Below are positions 1 through 10,203 of a DNA stretch of 21,668 nt, piece after piece. Every line of letters starts with the position of its first letter. The first letter of the stretch is position 1. Position numbers and translations under genes: made by a program. This DNA is from Oppiella nova (taxonomy: Eukaryota; Arthropoda; Arachnida; Sarcoptiformes; Oppiidae): the NCBI GenBank assembly GCA_905397405.1, contig CAJPVJ010000664.1, forward strand, positions 1 through 21,668, in the 5' to 3' direction. The notes under the pieces are model-generated. The model was not told where the DNA came from. It made no database searches and was given only the letters and a program-made list of their open reading frames with translations.

Positions 1-273
1 ACTCATTCATGGTATTAAAACTCTGACTCGTATAGAATGAGTAGTTTAATAGGCTTTTATAGCAAAAATTTATAGCGCGTCGACCGATATAATCACAGAT
101 TTGGACACCAAGGACATTCCGCTGGATTACCGGACCTGGGCAGTCCTATTATACCATACCATACGAGTATAATTCACTCGGTTTTAATTGCTATTTGCGT
201 AAACACTTGCCGTTCTTGCATTGTCAGCATATTCCCTATGGTACTACTGTATACTAACCTGAACATAATATAG
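1..273. other. GC-richer left edge, possible exon remnant
   Basis: Base composition here is clearly less AT-rich than in the next 700 bases. Several frames are open without a good start: plus-strand 53-172 (39 codons ending in TAA), a second plus-strand frame from about 77 to 273, and a minus-strand frame open from about 150 to the window edge, preceded by a possible AG acceptor. Because three frames are open at once, I cannot say which, if any, is coding. None of the translations matched a family I recognise. The likeliest reading is the terminal exon or a relic of a gene lying to the left. Confidence 0.25.
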
Positions 274-977
274 CAGCATTTATCTATTTATATAAAATAG
301 CTTAAGAAAATATAAAATAATTAATTTATTGTTATTTATTATAGAAAATAAAACCGGCAACTCAAATATGTGCGTGCCCACCTGTCATGATACCTACCTC
401 AAATTAATTGAAAATGGTAAATTATATAACTTTGTTACTTTTAAACTGTATATATTGATTTACAGGTCATGATGGACCAGATTACACTCAATGTTACGTG
501 CTTATTTAAATGTACATGCTAAAGATTTCACTTGTTCCTTGGCGTTTTCATTCTATTATAAAATGTAATAATTAATGTAACATGGTAGTTTAATAAAGAC
601 AAAAATATAGATTTATATGATATTAAAGTAATAATATGTGGTAAAATATAAATTCATTAAAATGTAATCTGTGTAACACTTGAAATAATATTTAATGCTA
701 TTTACTATTAAACATTTATAATTCATCAATGATAAAAACAAATCTAAATTTATTGTTTATTTTATATTTGCGTCAATTTTATGTCAAGGTTAATAAATCT
801 AGATATTTGTTTTTATAAACAAATTAATTTTTTAATTATCATTCATTAAACTAGATATTTATATTTATCAAATATATTTATTTTAATTTATAGTCAATAT
901 TAGATAAATGTATATATTGTAGTAAATTTTGCTACGAGTTAAATTAAATACTTAAAGTATCAGCCACATTTATTAAA
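274..977. other. AT-rich intergenic stretch, nothing recognised
   Basis: Very AT-rich sequence without a convincing open frame, RNA gene or repeat. It should contain the promoter of the TIMP-like gene that starts at 978, but no single TATA box stands out against the AT background. Confidence 0.5.
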
Positions 978-1433
978 ATGAAATTAATATTAAATATAAT
1001 TTTCCTAATAATTTGCTTCACATGTGTAACTCTTGGCTGCCGGTGCCGACACCTGGATGTTGGACTTATGTATAATATTTCCGATTATGTGGTGCAGGCT
1101 ATGGTCGTAAACCGCAACGTTGTGCCGATTAGCACTGGTAACTCAACAAGTAGTTTTAGGCCATTCATACGGTACACCATATCAGTGCACAAACTATTTA
1201 AGGGAACGGCAGGTGGTGTCAAAATAGCCTTAAATAGCGGTCACATCTACACGAGTAGGTCGACCGAGTCGTGCGGTGCGACTGACCTATCGGTCGGTAA
1301 TGTGTATATAATTAGCGGTAATTTTACGGACAATAAACTGTGGACTCATTTGTGTGCGTTTGTGAGGCAATTGGAGCGCCTAAACCAAAGGGAAGTCATA
1401 TTTTTTGACGCAATTAACCGCGGAATCACATAA
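978..1433 (+). CDS. Secreted single-domain TIMP-like (NTR) protein
   Basis: Uninterrupted 151-residue frame with a real ATG and no intron. Residues 1-20 form a hydrophobic signal peptide ending in Gly, and the predicted mature protein begins with Cys-Arg-Cys (C21, C23). TIMPs start the same way, and their first Cys coordinates the metalloprotease zinc. Further TIMP-like features are Tyr66 to Gly77 with the tract KLFKG, the Glu-Ser-Cys-Gly block (C99), and C126 in THLCAF. By TIMP numbering, C21, C23, C99 and C126 are the partners of the first two canonical disulfides. The third pair is absent, with Asn where the Cys before the first strand would be. There is no C-terminal TIMP subdomain, so this is an N-domain-only form. 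Three N-glycosylation sequons (N33, N55, N115) are present. Function is inferred as extracellular metalloprotease inhibition, but another NTR role is possible. Confidence 0.72.
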   Translation: MKLILNIIFLIICFTCVTLGCRCRHLDVGLMYNISDYVVQAMVVNRNVVPISTGNSTSSFRPFIRYTISVHKLFKGTAGGVKIALNSGHIYTSRSTESCGATDLSVGNVYIISGNFTDNKLWTHLCAFVRQLERLNQREVIFFDAINRGIT

Positions 1434-1804
1434 AACTGTTATTTTTATGATTTTAAAAATTAAAAAGTGAAATTTTGTACTTAACACATTTAATCATTAA
1501 TTAATATATTATATCCTGTACATTTTATTATACGTTATTGTAAAAATTATTGTATATTATATAATTGATCCTGTTTAAATATTTTTGTGTAGAAATATTC
1601 TATTCATTAAAATATATATAATATAATATAATGATTTAATAATTTACTGTATAGTAAACATAATTTTGTGCTTAGCCCATATCCTTATTTTAAAAAATTG
1701 TTACACTGATTAATTACTTAAAAGTGTTTATATACTGTAATATAAAAAGTATACTTTTAAATTAAATTTACAATTTATAATAAAGTTATAAAAATTTATT
1801 CAAA
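1434..1804. other. AT-rich spacer between TIMP-like gene and orphan gene A
   Basis: AT-rich sequence holding the 3' end of the TIMP-like gene and the promoter region of the next gene. I see no open frame or repeat of note. Confidence 0.5.
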
Positions 1805-2572
1805 ATGTTGATTTTATTAACAGTTTGTTTTGCATTGACCATAAGTATGTTTAAAAAATTTTAATTAAACTTATACTTATTTATTATTATATTAATTCAC
1901 TTAATGATCCAGGTACATCAAGGGCTATTTTTATTCCAATTTTTGATAGTACTAATAAGGGTAACGTGAATCTACCTAGTGGTCTTTATCAAGATAATAT
2001 TCAAGTTCAACAAGGTATCAAATTTATATTTGATTTTTAAAAATTTAACATAACTATGATTTGTAGACTCTAATTTGGACATGGACACTTTGAAACTAAA
2101 ATTTAAACAACTAATAGACACAGAGGAAAATGTAGAGGAAAATATTGTACAATATTTACACAATATTAGACAGTCATTACACCTGGATCATAATGCTACA
2201 GATGATGAATTTACCAAAAAACTACATTACCTCAAAAATAGTCTAGATAATTTAATACATAAACTTAGTACCCTGTTCCACTACGAAACTAGCAACTCTA
2301 TAAATGAGGAGAACCTTTCAATTGCAAATATATTGGGCGACTTTACCCTGAACATCGACATGGATCAGGATGATAAGCACCGGGATCTAATAATAGAGGC
2401 TATGGTAAAGCGTGTGGGTGCGGGTCTGGACTACTTCCTCGACCAAAGAATAGTTGTATTAAGACAGAGGACTGAATGCTCTGACGCTCAACAAGAGTTG
2501 AGGGAACTGGAGGTGTTTAAGCCAGAGTGGGACCAACTTATCCAGGACACTGTCCAGACAATTGACTATTAA
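1805..2572 (+). CDS. Secreted helical orphan protein A (three exons)
   Basis: Exons were read by eye: 1805-1844, 1913-2014 and 2067-2572, both introns phase 1 with GT/AG ends (donors gtatgt and gtatca), giving 215 residues in one frame. Exon 1 encodes a hydrophobic signal peptide from MLILL. The mature part begins near TSRAIF, carries the motif VNLPSG at residues 32-37, then long amphipathic, charged helices rich in Leu, Asp, Glu and Lys with almost no cysteine. The C-terminal block has QQELR at 189-193 followed by an acidic helix. The downstream gene at 3212 shares the intron phases, VNLP near the N-terminus and QQELR near the C-terminus, so the two are diverged tandem paralogues. I do not recognise the family. 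A secreted, possibly salivary or gut protein is a guess from the signal peptide alone. Confidence 0.72.
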
Positions 2573-3211
2573 GGTTATATATTATTATAAGTTTTTATAA
2601 TGTTAATTTTATTTATTTTAAATATTTTAGATATCTGTTTAAAAGAATCCACTTCCAGCTCCAATATTTAAAAGTATAAAGAAAATGGACATGTCTCAAT
2701 TAATTTATAGATAAGCTTTATATTAATAAATAGAAGCATATAAAAAACTTATTATTTTATTGTCACAATACTTTTGTGATAAATTACAAAAAAAACTATA
2801 ACTACGTAATCATATTCAGGTGCTAAATATCTTAAATGAACATGTAGTGTTACAATATTTTATAATAAAATTTTATATTCACAATCAATAGTTAAAAAAT
2901 TATATTTAAAATAATAAAAATAATATACAGATATTAATAAAAGAATAAACTAATCAGCTAGTTAGTTAGTCTAATTAAATAAATTTTAGAAGTTGATTAA
3001 TAAAATTAAACAAAATTATCTGTACAAAACAATTTTATTATCAAACCAAATAAACTAAAATCTATCCTGGTGTCAGAAATAGTTTCATTGACAAATAGCA
3101 GGTGTTTTTTAAATAATTAATATGATTTTGAACTTAATATCTTAAATTTATTTTTTTAAATACTATTATTAATCTTAATTTAAGTTTTAAATTTTTAAAA
3201 AACTTATAACT
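2573..3211. other. AT-rich intergenic between paralogues A and B
   Basis: No convincing coding exon. A possible acceptor near 2629 matches the place where gene B has its last intron, so a degenerate counterpart of B's last exon may lie at about 2630-2680, beyond A's stop codon. Otherwise only AT-rich sequence with short poly-A and poly-T tracts. Confidence 0.4.
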
Positions 3212-4277
3212 ATGGAACTAATAAGTAAAGTTATTTTTATAATTATTTTTATAACATACCATTGTAAGTAATATTAAGTGCTAGTGTTTATTAAATAATT
3301 AACTTAATTATTTATTTCCTTTTGTAACAAGGTTTATCTAACCCTGCTATTACAAACAAAGCAATATTGGGCGGTGTTGATCAAAATGGTGTTAACTTAC
3401 CGCGAGGTCATTATTTACACCCTACTACTTTAATAATAAATCAATTTAATTGTACAACCTGTGACATGGTAAACTTATTTTGTGAACTTGGTGGCAATTA
3501 TATATACATGGTTAATAACTATCATGATCAACTTAATGAATTGTGTGTTCAGCTCAATACATTATTCAGTCATTTATCAAATAACAAACTTAAAATCTAT
3601 GATATAATTGGCAATAATATTATCATACTTTTAGATGACCTGCAACAATCAATAGGTCATTTAAGTGACCAAGTATACTCATGGGATGATAAATGTACTG
3701 ATTGGATAGTAGAAAGTTTAGACATGGCTCAAACTAAACTCGCAAAGTTTATTTTGAAAATGAACAAACTTAATTCAAATATTATTCTACATCTGGCTAG
3801 TAGATCGCCTTATGATTACCATGGACAAATCTATGATAATCTAAATATCAATGATAATTTAAATGTGATTATGAAAAATATATCTCAAAAATTAACATGT
3901 GAAGAATTAGACAAATTATTAATTATATTAAATAATTTATTTGACGTTATTAAAACTGAGCTTGATCATGTGATTGATAAAAGAATTAACTCCATAACAA
4001 GCAGTCACCTAGACAAAATAAGTCAACAAGAATTAAGGACCTTGCAAACATTTACTTATATGTTTAACAAATTGATGAATGATTTAAAGGGTATATTTCA
4101 AAATCAAGGTAATATTTACAATTAGTTTAAATATTAAAATAAAATAATAATCAAGCAATATAATTTGTAACAGGCTCACATGAACAAAATAGTTCAGAAT
4201 CACAGGACATGGATGCAACTGGGACAACTGACTTACAATTGATTACCACAACTAATATATTAATTAATAATGAATAG
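3212..4277 (+). CDS. Secreted helical orphan protein B (three exons)
   Basis: Exons read by eye: 3212-3263, 3332-4108 and 4174-4277, introns phase 1 with GTAAGT and GTAATA donors, giving 310 residues. Exon 1 is a signal peptide starting MELISK. The codon split across the first junction makes Cys18. The second exon carries VNLPRG at residues 38-43, a Cys-rich stretch (NCTTC, then further Cys), several predicted helices and QQELR at 249-253. The last exon gives a Ser/Thr-rich tail of 34 residues after a split Gly codon. If the last intron were not removed, the protein would end five residues later at 4125. It is a tandem paralogue of the gene at 1805, longer and more AT-rich. The family is unknown to me. 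Secretion is inferred from the signal peptide. Confidence 0.7.
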
Positions 4278-5552
4278 TTCACATAGTTAAAATAATTTAT
4301 GTTCACAAAATTGATTGTGTTTTAATAGTATGTTTTAATTGGTTTAACTAAAATTTAATAAAATAGATGTTACAAAATATTAAATCAATTTCTGTTAAAA
4401 TTAATTGTTAAAATAAATGTAGTAAATATTGTTATATTTATATGTATTCTCTATGCATTAATAGTACAAATACCTGTTTTGAATTATTAGCTATTATTGA
4501 AATCGTGGTATTATTGATAAAATATACATATTATAAGATAGTAAAAATAAGGTTTTATTTTATACATAAATATTTCGGAAGTATCACAAAAACAAAATCC
4601 CTAAAAACAAAAACCCCGAAAATTATAATATCTATATAACTAATTATTTTATATTTTATATAATGTAAAACTCATTAATATTATGAGCATAATTATTTAA
4701 AAACTAATTAGTGTAGTACTCGTAAGTAAATATCTCATCAACTTTTCAATATTGTAATAATTTGCTGAGTTTTAATACAAATAAACTGGAAATTAATTAT
4801 TGCTAACTGATAATTAAGTATAATTAAGTTTTAGATTCAGGAAAAGTAATTTTACTTATTTATAGAATTATTATAATTTTCGAGCTTTTGTTTTTCGGGA
4901 TTTTGTTAAGGTAGCAAATATTTGATATCTCAAAAGGTTTTATTGAATATTTTTGAAATTAATAATAAGTTTTTTGAAAATTATAAATATAAAATTATAT
5001 ATATTTTTAATAAACTTGGTTAATTTACAGTATACTTTGAAAATTATATTTTTTGACATTACAAATTGTATTATATATAATAAATTTTATAATGTTTTAA
5101 TGATAAAAATAATTAATATTGAATTGTTTATATTAAACTTATTTTTACTAAAACTGTAAACATTTCCAGTAAATTTTGTGAAACAATTTTTGACAATTAA
5201 TTAAATAATAATTAATGTATACACTGTACACATGTTGGTGATTCACTATGAAAGTGAACACCAAGATATTTTTATAAGTTATGTTAATAACTATTTATCG
5301 GTAATAATTTATTTTTAATATGATGTTGTAATGACCCTGGTAATGAACCTATTTAATAAATAATACAATATAACACAATAACAATATGTATTATTTCACT
5401 GACGTATATCTAGATGACATTTTCAAATAATTATTTATTTATTTGTTTTTATTATTATTAATAATAAAATTGTTACAAAAATTCAGTGAAATATTTGTGA
5501 ATCAGACAATTAACACAAAAAACAAAAACTAAATTATTTTTAACTAATAATT
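4278..5552. other. Long AT-rich intergenic tract
   Basis: No supported gene. Two frames of 60-70 codons exist (4442-4639 and 4953-5159) but look like chance frames in AT-rich DNA, full of Ile, Leu, Lys and Asn and without paralogues here. The tract contains the inverted-repeat pair at 4591-4907. From about 5440 it starts the duplicated segment that recurs near 9180. Confidence 0.45.
4591..4907. repeat. Imperfect inverted repeat pair (possible MITE or foldback)
   Basis: The left arm 4591-4631 and the right arm 4869-4907 are reverse complements over about 40 bases with roughly 90 percent identity, including AACAAAATCCC and GAAAATTATAATA. Weaker similarity extends outward. The roughly 240 bp between arms has no coding potential. 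This fits a small non-autonomous inverted-repeat element. I could not define a target duplication. A tract near 17145-17175 (AAAACAAAACCCCTCCCGAA) resembles one arm and may be a solitary relic. Confidence 0.4.
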
Positions 5553-5628
5553 GTCTCACAAATCATGATATAATTGACAAATGTTTGTGACAGGACAATC
5601 AGTAAATTGAAATCAATAGGGTATATAA
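5553..5628 (+). promoter_or_regulatory. Conserved promoter block with TATA box, secreted gene copy 1
   Basis: TATATAA at 5622-5628 lies about 100 bases before the ATG at 5729. The upstream block beginning AATTGTCTCACAAATCATGA is nearly identical to the one before copy 2 (9293-9376), whereas the surrounding AT-rich DNA has diverged. The contrast suggests a constrained core promoter and proximal element. The transcription start would be about 30 bases downstream of the TATA box. Confidence 0.6.
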
Positions 5629-5728
5629 ACAGTGTGAAATTGTTTCAAAACTTATGAACCAATTGAGGAATTCAATAAACAATTCTTAAAAAGTTACTAA
5701 AGTTTTCAAATAATATCATCATTTAATA

Positions 5729-6328
5729 ATGAAGTTTATTATGATCAGCGCTATTTTAGTTATTGTCATGACCGCTAACATTACTGACTGTAAGTATAGT
5801 ATAATGGTTATTCTAGATATAATTTTAAACTTAATTAATATCAATATACTTTAACTAATTATATTATATATTTTATTATAATGTTCTTATCTATTAATAA
5901 TCTTATTTCATATTAAAACATTTTGCATATACTAATTTCTAATTCAGTAAACTGAATAATAATTCTCCTTGTTAATCATAGGCCATCACTTTATGACAGG
6001 ACTCTCAGGCTTTCCCGGTCGTGGATTCCCGTTCCCCTCCCGACGCGACCCCTTCAGCCGTCAGGAGATACTGCAAAAGATGGACCGAATGGAGCACCGG
6101 GTGAACCAATATCTCGACGCCGCCATCGGGTTCGAGACTAGACGTAACGCCACTGACGTACAGGTGCTTCAAGAGATCAGGAGTACGGATGTGCCCCAGT
6201 TTTTCAATAGTCTCCGACAGAAACTGAATGCTACCGTTCCCGTCACCGGGACTACTATTGAAGGTGGTGCTATCGTAGCTCCGATTACCGGTGTTAATGG
6301 GACTGGTAGTGTTGCAATCGGTGCCTAA
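5729..6328 (+). CDS. Small secreted orphan protein, copy 1 (two exons)
   Basis: Exons 5729-5789 and 5982-6328, one phase-1 intron (donor GTAAGT, acceptor CATAG), 135 residues. Exon 1 encodes a 20-residue hydrophobic leader (MKFIMISAI...), and the junction makes Cys21. The mature protein starts with a Gly/Phe/Pro/Arg-rich stretch (GFPGRGFPFPSRRDPFSRQE), followed by a charged helical block with MDRMEH, YLDAAIGFETRRNATDVQV and FNSLRQKLNATV (two N-glycosylation sequons). It ends in a Gly/Thr/Ala-rich tail, NGTGSVAIGA. The copy at 9476 keeps frame and splice sites, and differs by in-frame indels: copy 1 has an 11-residue insert (TGTTIEGGAIV) in the tail and a shorter Pro/Phe linker. Exon 2 is near 50 percent GC in an extremely AT-rich setting. 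The family is unrecognised. Extracellular location is inferred from the leader. Confidence 0.75.
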
Positions 6329-6408
6329 TTGTTTGCTTTTAAATTATGTTTAAAAATGGATTTCAGAAAATTTGTTTTTAATTTTTATTTTATTTTTTGA
6401 TTTAAATC

Positions 6409-6414
6409 AATAAA
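6409..6414 (+). terminator. Polyadenylation signal, copy 1
   Basis: AATAAA 81 bases after the stop codon, inside a 3' UTR block (TCAATAAATATTAAGTGCAT) that is conserved in copy 2. Confidence 0.5.
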
Positions 6415-6605
6415 TATTAAGTGCATTTATACCTGGCTATTTTGTTTAATACTCTGCTAAGCCTTTACTATAATTTTTCAAAATCGTTTGTATAAATTAT
6501 ATGCAATTTATATATTCATAAGGGAATGTGTGAAAATGCATAAAGTAACTACAGGTGCCTTAAAAATAAAATTGTTATATTATAAGTTTTATTATATTTT
6601 ATTTG

Positions 6606-7396
6606 TAATTTACAAACCCGTGTGAAAACTACAAAATTTATAATAATTATTTTTAATAAAACATTGCTAAAAGTTAAACTAAATTATAAATTTATTTAAA
6701 AATTTTTAAAAATTAATAAACAAATTGTGAACACCTGTACTAACAATATCTCTAATATTAAACAACACTTTTTTATGTGTAGTAAAGTTATCATTAAATT
6801 TCAAAAATACTTAAAAACAATTAATTAATTCACAGTTATATGAGATAAAACTCATAAATTATATCACCAGTGCTAAATAACAAAATCTATATAATAATGT
6901 ATAGCAAACAAAATATTGACCACAAATTCAAAAGACACTATAAAATCTGTGTAAGAGTTTGGATGGACTCGTGGATCAAAATCAAATACCGGTGCCACAT
7001 GGGGATGGTGTTAGAGAATGACATGGATTTCCATTTTACCAGTAATAACACGGACTCCCGAAAAGTGCCATTTTTATTAAAATAATATAATATATATAAC
7101 ACAGAGTCTATGGTAAGTGTTATGAAAATTACAATTAATTTATAGCATTTAATATCAATAAGTATTTGTATATACAGTTTTAAAATTGGCATTAATAATA
7201 GTTGGCAATGGTCAATTACCGGGCAGTGGATCTTTTTAATCGGGCACCATCATGTCATTCTAGATAACATACCTTGATTTACCCCCTATAGTACGCGCAC
7301 TATCTATTAAAATTGATTTTTGGAAAAATCTAGACGCACTATACACAGGGTAACCCCGATATACCTATTGTTTAAGATGTGTGTTAAATGTTGGAG
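6606..7396. repeat. Segment present in unit 1 only, with repeat-family blocks
   Basis: Unit 2 reads directly from ATTTTATTT to CTGAATGGATTCACC near 10425, while unit 1 has about 790 bases between these landmarks. The extra DNA carries an AACACCTGTACTAAC block (6727 on), a core GTGTTAGAGAATGACATGG (about 7008), and an inverted, degraded core near 7240-7265. It is thus another copy of the same repeat family seen at 8.1, 11.3 and 12.2 kb. Insertion in unit 1 or deletion from unit 2 are both possible. Confidence 0.5.
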
Positions 7397-7666
7397 CTGA
7401 ATGGATTCACCATGATTATCATAAAAACATATATAAAAGGCAAATCTATTCTTATGACATTGGTGTTATATCCAGATTATTAATAATACTCATAATACTG
7501 TATTATTTAAAGTAATTTATTATTTAATTTTACAAGCATTGAGTACTGAGTGGCAAATATAATGAGTATTTTAAATACCACCCATAATCTAGATATAGAA
7601 ACAATATCCAGAGAATGGATGTGCCTTGCTCATATGCAGATATGATGAAAAAGAGTAATCTGTGCC

Positions 7667-7747
7667 AATAGCGTGTTTGGGTGTGGCATGAGCTAGATCA
7701 TCATTGCATTTAAAAGCCATGTCACTCTCTAACATGCTACCGGTGCC
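7667..7747 (+). ncRNA. Hairpin 1 of a five-member family
   Basis: Arms 7667-7690 (TAGCGTGTTTGGGTGTGGCA then TG) and 7718-7741 pair over about 22 positions with a few mismatches and several G-U pairs; the loop is about 27 nt. The size is like a pre-miRNA, but expression is unknown. It is followed by the CCGGTGC motif. Confidence 0.35.
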
Positions 7748-8079
7748 GTTTAAATCACACTTCTGTATTTCATAAATAAACTTTAAAATTGAACAAACAT
7801 TGTTATACAGTACATTAATTTATTTGTTTAGCTATGTAATAATAATAATAATAATGTTTATATTTTAAATAAAAATTTGAAAAATGTTGTTTGTTGAACA
7901 TAATTTTCCCTAATTTAAATGTAATATTAAAAACAAACATAATAATTAAATTATTACAAAACTAAATAAATATAAAAGTTAAGATTTTTATTAATAATTC
8001 CACTAAATATTAGACTAATTCAAAGCTCACTAAAAATCTTAATTAAAACTAAAAGCCTAACAAATTATTAGAAAATACT

Positions 8080-8460
8080 GCAACACCTGTGCTATATATA
8101 TACAGTACTCTATTTCTAAACAATACTTTCTTATGTGTAGTCAACTTATTATAAAATCACAAAAAAATATAAATAAATATTTTATTAATTATCTTACAAT
8201 CCAGTAATCATACAATACTGTGTCTGGTCAGTTATGTATGTCGCTAAATCAATGAACTCCATTAAACAAATCAGTGGTGAGGGTGGACATGTGGATCCCA
8301 ATCAACTACCTGTGCTAAAACACGTGTTAGAGAATGACATGATAGCCATATATACAAACAATTTAAAAACAGTGACTAAGGACAAGACCCTGGTGAATGT
8401 AAAGGTGTTTAGGGACATGTTGTTTAACTATACTAACAAACATAGTAAAAGTCGGTAAAT
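8080..8460 (+). repeat. Repeat block B with short VLENDM frame
   Basis: Begins with AACACCTGTGCTA and ACTTTCTTATGTGTAGT, as at 6727, 11336 and 12229, and continues into a 74-codon ATG frame (8234-8458) containing HVLENDM. The matching frame in unit 2 (11503-11670) keeps most residues but runs out of frame after about 50 codons. Both carry the core GTGTTAGAGAATGACATG. The frame has no signal peptide or recognisable domain. I treat it as repeat sequence that may descend from a coding exon, not as a proven gene. Confidence 0.4.
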
Positions 8461-8474
8461 AATAATCCTTGTAT

Positions 8475-8550
8475 TGACATGGTGTTGGGTAATGGCATGT
8501 GCTAGGTAATATTTATTTGATAAGCCATCTCATTGTCTAAGACAATGTCT
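8475..8550 (+). ncRNA. Hairpin 2
   Basis: Arms 8475-8499 (core GTGTTGGGTAATGGCATG) and 8526-8550 (core CATCTCATTGTCTAAGAC). Of the 18 core positions, 12 are Watson-Crick, 4 are G-U and 2 mismatch. The stem extends outward through GACAT with ATGTC. The loop is about 26 nt. Confidence 0.35.
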
Positions 8551-8589
8551 GTGCGAGTAATTGCGTAACTATTTACTGGATTTGTTTTT

Positions 8590-9180
8590 AAGCAAAATAT
8601 TTTATTTAGCATCCATTAAAAAATTGTATAAAATAATATTGTAAAAAAGTTGTAAATAAATGTTTCAATTCCCTAATAATTTCCACGTGTTTTTAAAAAT
8701 AACTTTTAATACTTTGTTAGCATTGGTATTAAAAACCATAAATAAAAGTTAAGCCTATTAATAGTTGCTTAAAACTTAATTGTTCATAAATAGTGTTAAT
8801 AAATTGTTATTAATAACTGTTTTAATTTATTGTGTTCTACATAATAAAAGTTATTTTATAATGATTGATATTTGAATTACTAAGTCATTTATATTAAATA
8901 TGTAAAATGATGTTAATTCAAATACATTTAAATTAAAAATTTTATTGTATTAATTTATTGATGTATATCTAGTAAATTTTTAAATAAAATTATTTATTAA
9001 AAAATATATATAATAAAATTGTAAAAATTAATGTATAAAATAAAGTAATTTAATGTTTTAATTCCCTTATAATAGCCACGAACTTTTAATAATAATTATT
9101 ACAACTTTGTTAACATTGGTATCAAAATTTATAAATAAAAGTTAAGCCAATAAAATTAATAAATTATTTCTAATAAAATT
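8590..9180. repeat. AT-rich spacer with short duplicated block
   Basis: There is no gene. A block at about 8660-8760 (landmarks GCATTGGTATTAAAA, ATAAAAGTTAAGCC) recurs in diverged form at about 9055-9150 and again near 12050-12140, so the junction between the two large units contains an extra partial copy of the unit tail. Confidence 0.45.
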
Positions 9181-9292
9181 ATTTATTTATTTACGCATTA
9201 TTAATAATATAATTGTTACGAAAATTCAGTGAAATATTTGTGATTCAGACAATTAACACAAAAAACAATTACGATATTATATTTCCTAATAA

Positions 9293-9376
9293 TAATTGTC
9301 TCACAAATCATGATATAATTGACAAATGTTTTTGACATAACAATATCACAAAATTAAAATCAATAGGGTATATAAA
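9293..9376 (+). promoter_or_regulatory. Conserved promoter block with TATA box, secreted gene copy 2
   Basis: TATATAAA at 9369-9376, 100 bases before the ATG at 9476, with the same upstream AATTGTCTCACAAATCATGA block as copy 1. The spacing between the block, TATA box and ATG is nearly the same in both copies. Confidence 0.6.
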
Positions 9377-9475
9377 CAGCTTGATATTTGTTCAAAACTT
9401 ATAAACCAATTGAATAATTCAATAAACACTTTTTAAAAAATTATTAAAATTTTTAAATAATATTAACATTTAAAA

Positions 9476-10117
9476 ATGAAGTTTATTATGATCAGCGCTA
9501 TTTTTATTATTGTAATGGCAGCTAACATTACTGACTGTAAGTATCATCAAAATTCTAGAGTTAAAATTAAGCCTAATTTATATCAATATATTTAAGGTTT
9601 AAACATTTGTATTATTAATACAATTTATATTTTTTTAAATTATATTTATAATTTATATGTTCTTAGTTATTAATAATTTTTTAAATAATAAAACTAATTA
9701 TAATACACATTAACTAATTTTTAATGCATTTAAACTGAATACTAATTGTGCTTGTTAATCATAGGCCAACAATTTACGACAGGATACCCAGGTTTTCCCG
9801 GTCGTGGCCCGTCATTCGGTTTATTTGGACTCAACCCGCGATTTCAGTTGCCGTTCCCCTTCCGACGCGACCCCTATAGTCGTCAGGAGATACTCCAAAG
9901 GATGGACCGATTGGAGCAATGGGTGAACCGTTATCTCGACGCCGCCATCGGGTTTGAAACAAAACGTAACGCCACTGACGTACAGGTGCTCCAAGCGATT
10001 AGGAATACGGATGTGCCCCAGTTTTTCAATAGTCTCCGTCAGAAACTGAATGCTACCGTTCCCGTAGCTCCGATTACAGGTGTTAATGGGACTGGTAGTG
10101 TTGCAATTGGTGCCTAA
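9476..10117 (+). CDS. Small secreted orphan protein, copy 2 (two exons)
   Basis: Exons 9476-9536 and 9765-10117, a phase-1 intron at the same codon as copy 1, giving 137 residues. The leader is near-identical (MKFIMISAIFIIVMAANITD), and Cys21 again spans the junction. The mature N-terminus has a longer Gly/Phe/Pro linker (GRGPSFGLFGLNPRFQLPFP) than copy 1. The helical core YLDAAIGFET, NATDVQVLQ and FFNSLRQKLNATV is retained, as is the GTGSVAIGA tail. All length differences between the copies are in frame, and many substitutions are conservative or silent, which suggests both genes have been under protein-level selection. No family was recognised. The two likely arose by the segmental duplication and are co-regulated through the shared promoter block. 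Confidence 0.75.
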
Positions 10118-10197
10118 TTGTTTGTTTTTAAATTAAGTTTAAACATTGATTTCTGAAAATTTGTTTTAAAATTTTATTTTATTTTTTGTTTTAAATC

Positions 10198-10203
10198 AAT
10201 AAA
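10198..10203 (+). terminator. Polyadenylation signal, copy 2
   Basis: AATAAA 81 bases past the stop, in the same conserved 3' UTR context as copy 1. Confidence 0.5.

Larger units (their letters stand above)
5440..8870 (+). repeat. Tandem segmental duplication, unit 1
   Basis: This segment matches 9180-12170 in the same order: a conserved promoter block, a two-exon secreted-protein gene, a 3' UTR with AATAAA, a block with the motif GCCAATAGCGTGTTTGGG, an AACACCTGTGCTA block, a short frame with the VLENDM motif, and a hairpin. Unit 1 has about 790 bp (6606-7396) that unit 2 lacks, and unit 2 has the Penelope-like insertion that unit 1 lacks. Boundaries are approximate because the flanks are AT-rich and diverged. 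Confidence 0.7.

Noticed and set aside
4442-4639. 65-codon plus-strand frame
   Set aside because: Ile/Lys/Leu-rich composition expected from AT-rich DNA; overlaps the inverted-repeat arm; no paralogue or domain.
4953-5159. 68-codon plus-strand frame
   Set aside because: Low-complexity Ile/Leu/Asn frame starting at a non-ATG codon; no support.
6870-7192. Overlapping frames on both strands inside the 790-bp segment
   Set aside because: Both lie in a repeat-family block; the similarity to other copies is at DNA level and there is no signal peptide or domain.
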